A stretch of 64,000 nt of DNA from Candidatus Zixiibacteriota bacterium (GTDB taxonomy: Bacteria > Zixibacteria > MSB-5A5 > GN15 > FEB-12), in assembly GCA_034003725.1 (NCBI GenBank), contig JAVEYB010000008.1, positions 121,772-185,771 of the forward strand, read 5' to 3'. How positions within the stretch are numbered: the stretch's first letter is position 1; each line of letters opens with the position of its first letter. The notes under the pieces were generated by a model, which saw only the letters and a list, made by a program, of their open reading frames with translations, had not been told where the DNA came from and did no database searches. Below, piece after piece: positions 60,942 to 64,000 of this stretch. The position numbers and the translations under genes are program-made.

Positions 60942-61604
60942 ATGACAAAGTCCGAACGGATCATGTTCCTGATCAATCTGATCAGGACCGAGGGGGCGGC
61001 GTCTATCACCGACCTCTCCAAAAAGTGCGGCGTCTCGCCGCGCACCATCTACCGCGACCTCGCCTCTCTGGAGAAAATGCACATCCCGGTGGTCGCCGAC
61101 CAATCCGGCTACCATCTGGGCGAGGACTCCGCGTTTTCGTTCTTCGACCTGTGCACCGAGGACAAAGAACTCCTGTTGTTCTGCCTCCGTAACAATCCGC
61201 TGGTCGAGCAGCCCTATTTCGGCAGGCGACTGCGGAGACTGGCAGAGAAGATCGAAGGACGGCCGCCGGTCGGGCGGCCCGACGACCGCGCCCGCTACTT
61301 CCTCACGGAAATGGATCGGCAGCGGCACGGCAACGGCGACGGCGGCGGACCCGCCGGCGACATCCTCGATCGATTCGTCCAGGCCATGACCGAACACCGG
61401 ATCGTTCGTCTCGACGCCGGTGACCGCACGCTCGATGGCGTCTATATCCCGCTGGCGGTGCGCGTCTTCGCCGGGGGCGCGCGACTGGTCGTGACACCGT
61501 CGATGCATCACGCGCCGATCGAGATCGAAGTCGGTAGAGTCGCTCAATTGCGGCTGACCGACTCGAAGTTTGACCGTCGTCCGGTGGAGCTGCTTGAGCC
61601 ATGA
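60942..61604 (+). CDS. Short WYL-domain transcriptional regulator (second of a pair)
   Basis: The 220-residue protein starts at an ATG preceded by an AGGGGG run. It shares the winged-helix N-terminus with its neighbour (TKSERIMFLINLIRTEGAAS, KKCGVSPRTIYRDLASLEKM) and has a minimal WYL core (TLDGVYIPLAVRVFAGGARL, GRVAQLRLTDSKFD), but no C-terminal WCX extension. The two regulators are separated by 78 bp. The shorter one may act as a heteromer partner or as a modified sensor. Confidence 0.87.
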   Translation: MTKSERIMFLINLIRTEGAASITDLSKKCGVSPRTIYRDLASLEKMHIPVVADQSGYHLGEDSAFSFFDLCTEDKELLLFCLRNNPLVEQPYFGRRLRRLAEKIEGRPPVGRPDDRARYFLTEMDRQRHGNGDGGGPAGDILDRFVQAMTEHRIVRLDAGDRTLDGVYIPLAVRVFAGGARLVVTPSMHHAPIEIEVGRVAQLRLTDSKFDRRPVELLEP

Positions 61605-61665
61605 GCGAATGCGTCTCGCCGATATGCGTTGACCGACACCGCGAAGCAGTTGTTTCTTGGTCGGC

Positions 61666-62157
61666 ATGACGGGATCGCGCGTATCATCGGTTGCGGTCGC
61701 GGGCGTGGTCGCCGGATTGTACGCGGCAATCAGCCTGGCCCTCTATCCGCTCTCGTTCGGCGTCTATCAGGTACGGGCTGCCGAAGCGCTGAGCGTTGTG
61801 CCGTTTTTGTCGGCCGCGGCCGTTCCCGGCCTGTTCATCGGCTGCATCGTCGCGAACATTTTCGGCGGCATGGGCTGGCTCGATATCGTTATCGGCTCGC
61901 TGATCACGCTCATTGCCGCGGGCACCACGCGATGGATCTACCATTGGCCGCTGGGACCCTGGCGCAAATGGCTTGCGCCCGCCCCCGCCGTCCTCTTTAA
62001 CGCCATCGGGGTATCCGTTTACCTCGCGCCGATTATCGGTGTCGACTATTGGTTTGCCGTGCAGATGATCGGAATCGGCCAGTTCCTTTCCTGCTACGTC
62101 ATCGGCATGCCGCTTTTGCTTTTGCTGGAGAAGCGCCGCACGGTACTTTTTAATTGA
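61666..62157 (+). CDS. queT: QueT-family membrane transporter (queuosine precursor)
   Basis: The 163-residue protein has five to six membrane helices in the QueT pattern: [69 protein letters not shown] and the C-terminal [20 protein letters not shown]. QueT proteins are ECF-type S components for queuosine precursors such as preQ1. No preQ1 riboswitch was seen upstream. The start could also be a few codons earlier (61657). Classification rests on motif order and length. Confidence 0.85.
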   Translation: MTGSRVSSVAVAGVVAGLYAAISLALYPLSFGVYQVRAAEALSVVPFLSAAAVPGLFIGCIVANIFGGMGWLDIVIGSLITLIAAGTTRWIYHWPLGPWRKWLAPAPAVLFNAIGVSVYLAPIIGVDYWFAVQMIGIGQFLSCYVIGMPLLLLLEKRRTVLFN

Positions 62158-62182
62158 CTTCGCCCGGCTCGAAAAGTACAGT
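62154..62182 (+). promoter_or_regulatory. Sigma-70 promoter of the microcompartment shell gene
   Basis: TTGACT (62154-62159) and TACAGT (62177-62182) are spaced by 17 bp. The predicted start, about 62189, leaves a 40-nt leader. Confidence 0.55.
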
Positions 62183-62228
62183 CAGCGTCAAAAGCACAGG
62201 ACACCAACCGCAAACTCAGGGAGCGTGC

Positions 62229-62510
62229 ATGGAGGCAGTAGGCCTGGTGGAAACCCGCGGACTCGCGGCGCTGATCGCGGCGGCCGACGCCATGGTGAAG
62301 GAAGCACGGGTAACGCTGGTCGGCTATGAGCGGATCGGCGGCGGTCTGGTGACCGTGATTGTGCGCGGCGATGTTGCAGCGTGCAAAGCGGCGGTCGAAG
62401 CCGGCGCCGCGGCCGCCAAAGGTATCGGCGACGTGCACTCAGCCCACGTTATCCCCAATCCGCACGCCAACATCATCGACCTCTTCCCAATCAGGCTGAA
62501 AGGGGAGTAG
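62229..62510 (+). CDS. Bacterial microcompartment shell protein (BMC-H)
   Basis: AGGGAG precedes the ATG at 62229. The 93-residue protein is a single BMC domain: [20 protein letters not shown], the [20 protein letters not shown] strand pair, and the helix [20 protein letters not shown], ending in [16 protein letters not shown]. Such subunits form hexamers that tile microcompartment shells. No pentamer (BMC-P), trimer or encapsulated enzyme gene is in the window, so this is an orphan copy with its own promoter. It may serve a distant operon. Confidence 0.95.
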   Translation: MEAVGLVETRGLAALIAAADAMVKEARVTLVGYERIGGGLVTVIVRGDVAACKAAVEAGAAAAKGIGDVHSAHVIPNPHANIIDLFPIRLKGE

Positions 62511-62532
62511 GGGGGATAGGAGCGGGGGGAAG

Positions 62533-63810
62533 ATGCCTACGCTTTTCGGGGATGTTTATCCAGAAATAACTAACGCAGGCCCAATTCAGAGACTGTATGC
62601 GGTCCTGGTCGATGCACGCATGGACTTGCTTCTCGCAGACAGGTTGATTCGCCAGTTGAGCCTCATCAGATATTACTGGCAGACAAGCGATCATAATTCA
62701 GCGATTCTCAACGTTTATTGGTCAAATCTATCAATTCCAACGATACTGCGGGGATACAACATGGTCCCCCTTTGCGAAGAGTTGGAGTTGAGGGCAGATG
62801 AAGAAAGACTCCGTACAGTCTCGCTGAAACATGATCTCGACTGCATTTGTACACTCGATGACTCGGTTCTGGAACTTTCTGAACGGGTTGAGAAGTCTTG
62901 CGGCACCGCTGTTAAGAACTGTGCAGGGTTGATGGAGGAGGTGGAGCTATTTTCACGTGGAATGGACTTGCCTTGGTCCATGGGTAAGCCCGTTTTCAAT
63001 ATGCCCTGGACGGGTTTTCACAGTATGCTACATGACTCGGCCAGACCGTTTTCGGAAGCATTCGTGGAGGTTTGGAGTAGAAAGGGACTCCCTGTCAACA
63101 CCCTTGAAACCTGCCGCTCGCTGCTCCTAAATCGAATTGCAGAGACTGTCTTTCTACATGATCGTCTTCTTTTTCTAAGGATCCAGAGACGCAAGTCCAA
63201 ACGTAAAGGTTGGGAGAGACAGAAATTCATTTTTGAGTGCAGCCTGTTCCTCTCGGCATACTACCACCAGATTTGGGGTGGGATCGAGCAGCTCTCAAGA
63301 TTGATCAAAGACATTTTGGGCATGCGGATCAACAATAAGGTAACTATCAGCTTGGGCAATCCCAAGTTCAGAGCGAAGGTAATTGCAGTTCACAGGGATC
63401 TGGGTCAGGTCTTTGTAGAAGAGAGATTTATCAAGTGGATTGATCACCTTAAGGTGTGCAGAGATTACATCGCACATCAGGGAACGATAGTGTTACGACC
63501 ACTGGCGGAAAAGTTGGACTCTCCACCGACCCGTGAAAGCCTTGTCGAGGAGGTCCTGCAGTCAGAGAAGTGGAAACGAGTGGCTTCACACACACCAGAG
63601 TATCACCACGCCGGCATATTGGATCAGTGGGTCAACGTTCTCTTTCATGACAAACACAAAATGCTTCGAGACGATGCACTGATTCTCTTTCACGAGGAAG
63701 GCAGGTCGCTGCTATTCCCACTTGATGCAATCGAGTGGAATTTGGACAACTACTTGCACTACTTGCGCATCTCACTCGAACTGCTATTGGAGCCGCGGCA
63801 ACGCGGATGA
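62533..63810 (+). CDS. Hypothetical protein of unknown function, lower GC than neighbours
   Basis: A 425-residue soluble protein with no signal peptide, membrane helix or motif I recognise. It is rich in Leu, Arg and aromatic residues (RLYAVLVDARMDLLLADRLI, WIDHLKVCRDYIAHQGTIVL) and looks largely helical. The phrase DHLKVCRDYIAHQ recalls HEPN-type RxxxxH-like helices, but this is a single weak resemblance. GGGGGGA (62524-62530) before the ATG may serve as an SD. The base composition is visibly less GC-rich than its neighbours, and an IS3 edge lies 77 bp downstream, so it is probably acquired. Confidence 0.65.
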   Translation: MPTLFGDVYPEITNAGPIQRLYAVLVDARMDLLLADRLIRQLSLIRYYWQTSDHNSAILNVYWSNLSIPTILRGYNMVPLCEELELRADEERLRTVSLKHDLDCICTLDDSVLELSERVEKSCGTAVKNCAGLMEEVELFSRGMDLPWSMGKPVFNMPWTGFHSMLHDSARPFSEAFVEVWSRKGLPVNTLETCRSLLLNRIAETVFLHDRLLFLRIQRRKSKRKGWERQKFIFECSLFLSAYYHQIWGGIEQLSRLIKDILGMRINNKVTISLGNPKFRAKVIAVHRDLGQVFVEERFIKWIDHLKVCRDYIAHQGTIVLRPLAEKLDSPPTRESLVEEVLQSEKWKRVASHTPEYHHAGILDQWVNVLFHDKHKMLRDDALILFHEEGRSLLFPLDAIEWNLDNYLHYLRISLELLLEPRQRG

Positions 63811-63888
63811 TCAACCTGTCTGGGCCGCGTCCGTCTTCGAAACCGCCGATCTGCTCTCTCACGTTCACTCCGTGCGTAAGCTTCCCTG

Positions 63889-64000
63889 TCAAGTAGACAA
63901 TTCATAAGTAGAGTTTTCGGCGGTTTGACGTTCCCGGAAGATCGTCGGCGGCAGGCCGCCCAGGGCGTCGTGACACCGCTGCTCGTTGTATCTGACCAGC
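63889..64000 (-). mobile_element. C-terminal end of an IS3-family transposase, cut by the window edge
   Basis: On the minus strand from 63999 the frame reads LVRYNEQRCHDALGG then LPPTIFRERQ and ends ENSTYELST with a TGA at 63891-63889. This is the typical end of an IS3-family integrase-core transposase (YNxxRxHxALG). The element end is probably at or near TGTCAAGTAGAC (63887 onward), since IS3 ends begin with TG. The rest of the element lies beyond 64000. Confidence 0.85.

Noticed and set aside
1..64000. CRISPR arrays, prophage, rRNA or tRNA genes
   Set aside because: No regularly spaced repeats, phage structural genes or structural RNA signatures were seen on reading both strands.

Overview
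The window is about 64 kb of GC-rich, gene-dense bacterial chromosome from a Gram-negative of the FCB superphylum, most likely candidate phylum Zixibacteria or a close relative. This placement is an inference. It rests on three things: secreted proteins ending in FlgD-like/type 9 sorting modules, secreted proteases ending in dockerin-type EF-hand repeats, and PorV-like and Omp85-like outer-membrane barrels. Where sigma-70 promoters can be read they fit TTGACN-16/18-TATATT. No rRNA, tRNA, CRISPR array or prophage was seen. The only mobile element is the edge of an IS3-family insertion sequence at the right end.

Layout. 0-9.7 kb: a partial secreted protein with a cohesin-like domain, a three-repeat secreted protein, a TPR protein, purD-purE, a secreted M14 carboxypeptidase with a dockerin, and an outer-membrane barrel. 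9.7-14.3 kb: an NtrC-type sigma-54 activator, followed by two palindromic activator-like sites, a good -24/-12 promoter and a three-gene envelope operon. 14.3-24.9 kb: the heat-shock operon hrcA-grpE-dnaK-dnaJ with prmA and rsmE, then a prepilin peptidase, an NtrB-like kinase, efp and a short RNase HIII. 25.0-30.3 kb: a lipoprotein and a GAF-rich sensor pair. 30.3-34.4 kb: a complete riboflavin operon (ribD, ribE, ribBA, ribH) with nusB behind an FMN riboswitch. 34.5-39.7 kb: a DUF2723 glycosyltransferase, a GT4 glycosyltransferase and a flippase-like membrane protein. 39.8-42.1 kb: small membrane and redox genes, and an odd transcription unit with a long structured leader and a 60-residue ORF. 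42.1-50.0 kb: a type IV pilus/type II secretion-like operon on the minus strand with a fused PilM-PilN. 50.1-54.4 kb: an Omp85 protein, a second dockerin protease and a zinc-ribbon protein. 54.5-61.6 kb: a lipoprotein/PorV-like/M6-protease operon facing two WYL-type regulators. 61.6-64.0 kb: a queT-like transporter, an orphan microcompartment shell gene, a lower-GC unknown gene and the IS3 edge.

How the parts may work together. Envelope and secretion functions dominate. The prepilin peptidase at 21 kb can process the pilins of the 42-50 kb operon. Proteases carry two kinds of C-terminal module: dockerins (two genes) and a FlgD-like sorting domain (one gene), and a sorting-domain protein with a cohesin-like domain sits at the left edge. 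This suggests a surface-assembled proteolytic complex. The sigma-54 switch at 11 kb is the best-supported regulatory novelty. The leader-bearing unit at 40.5-41.05 kb is the best candidate for an undescribed RNA or small-protein element.
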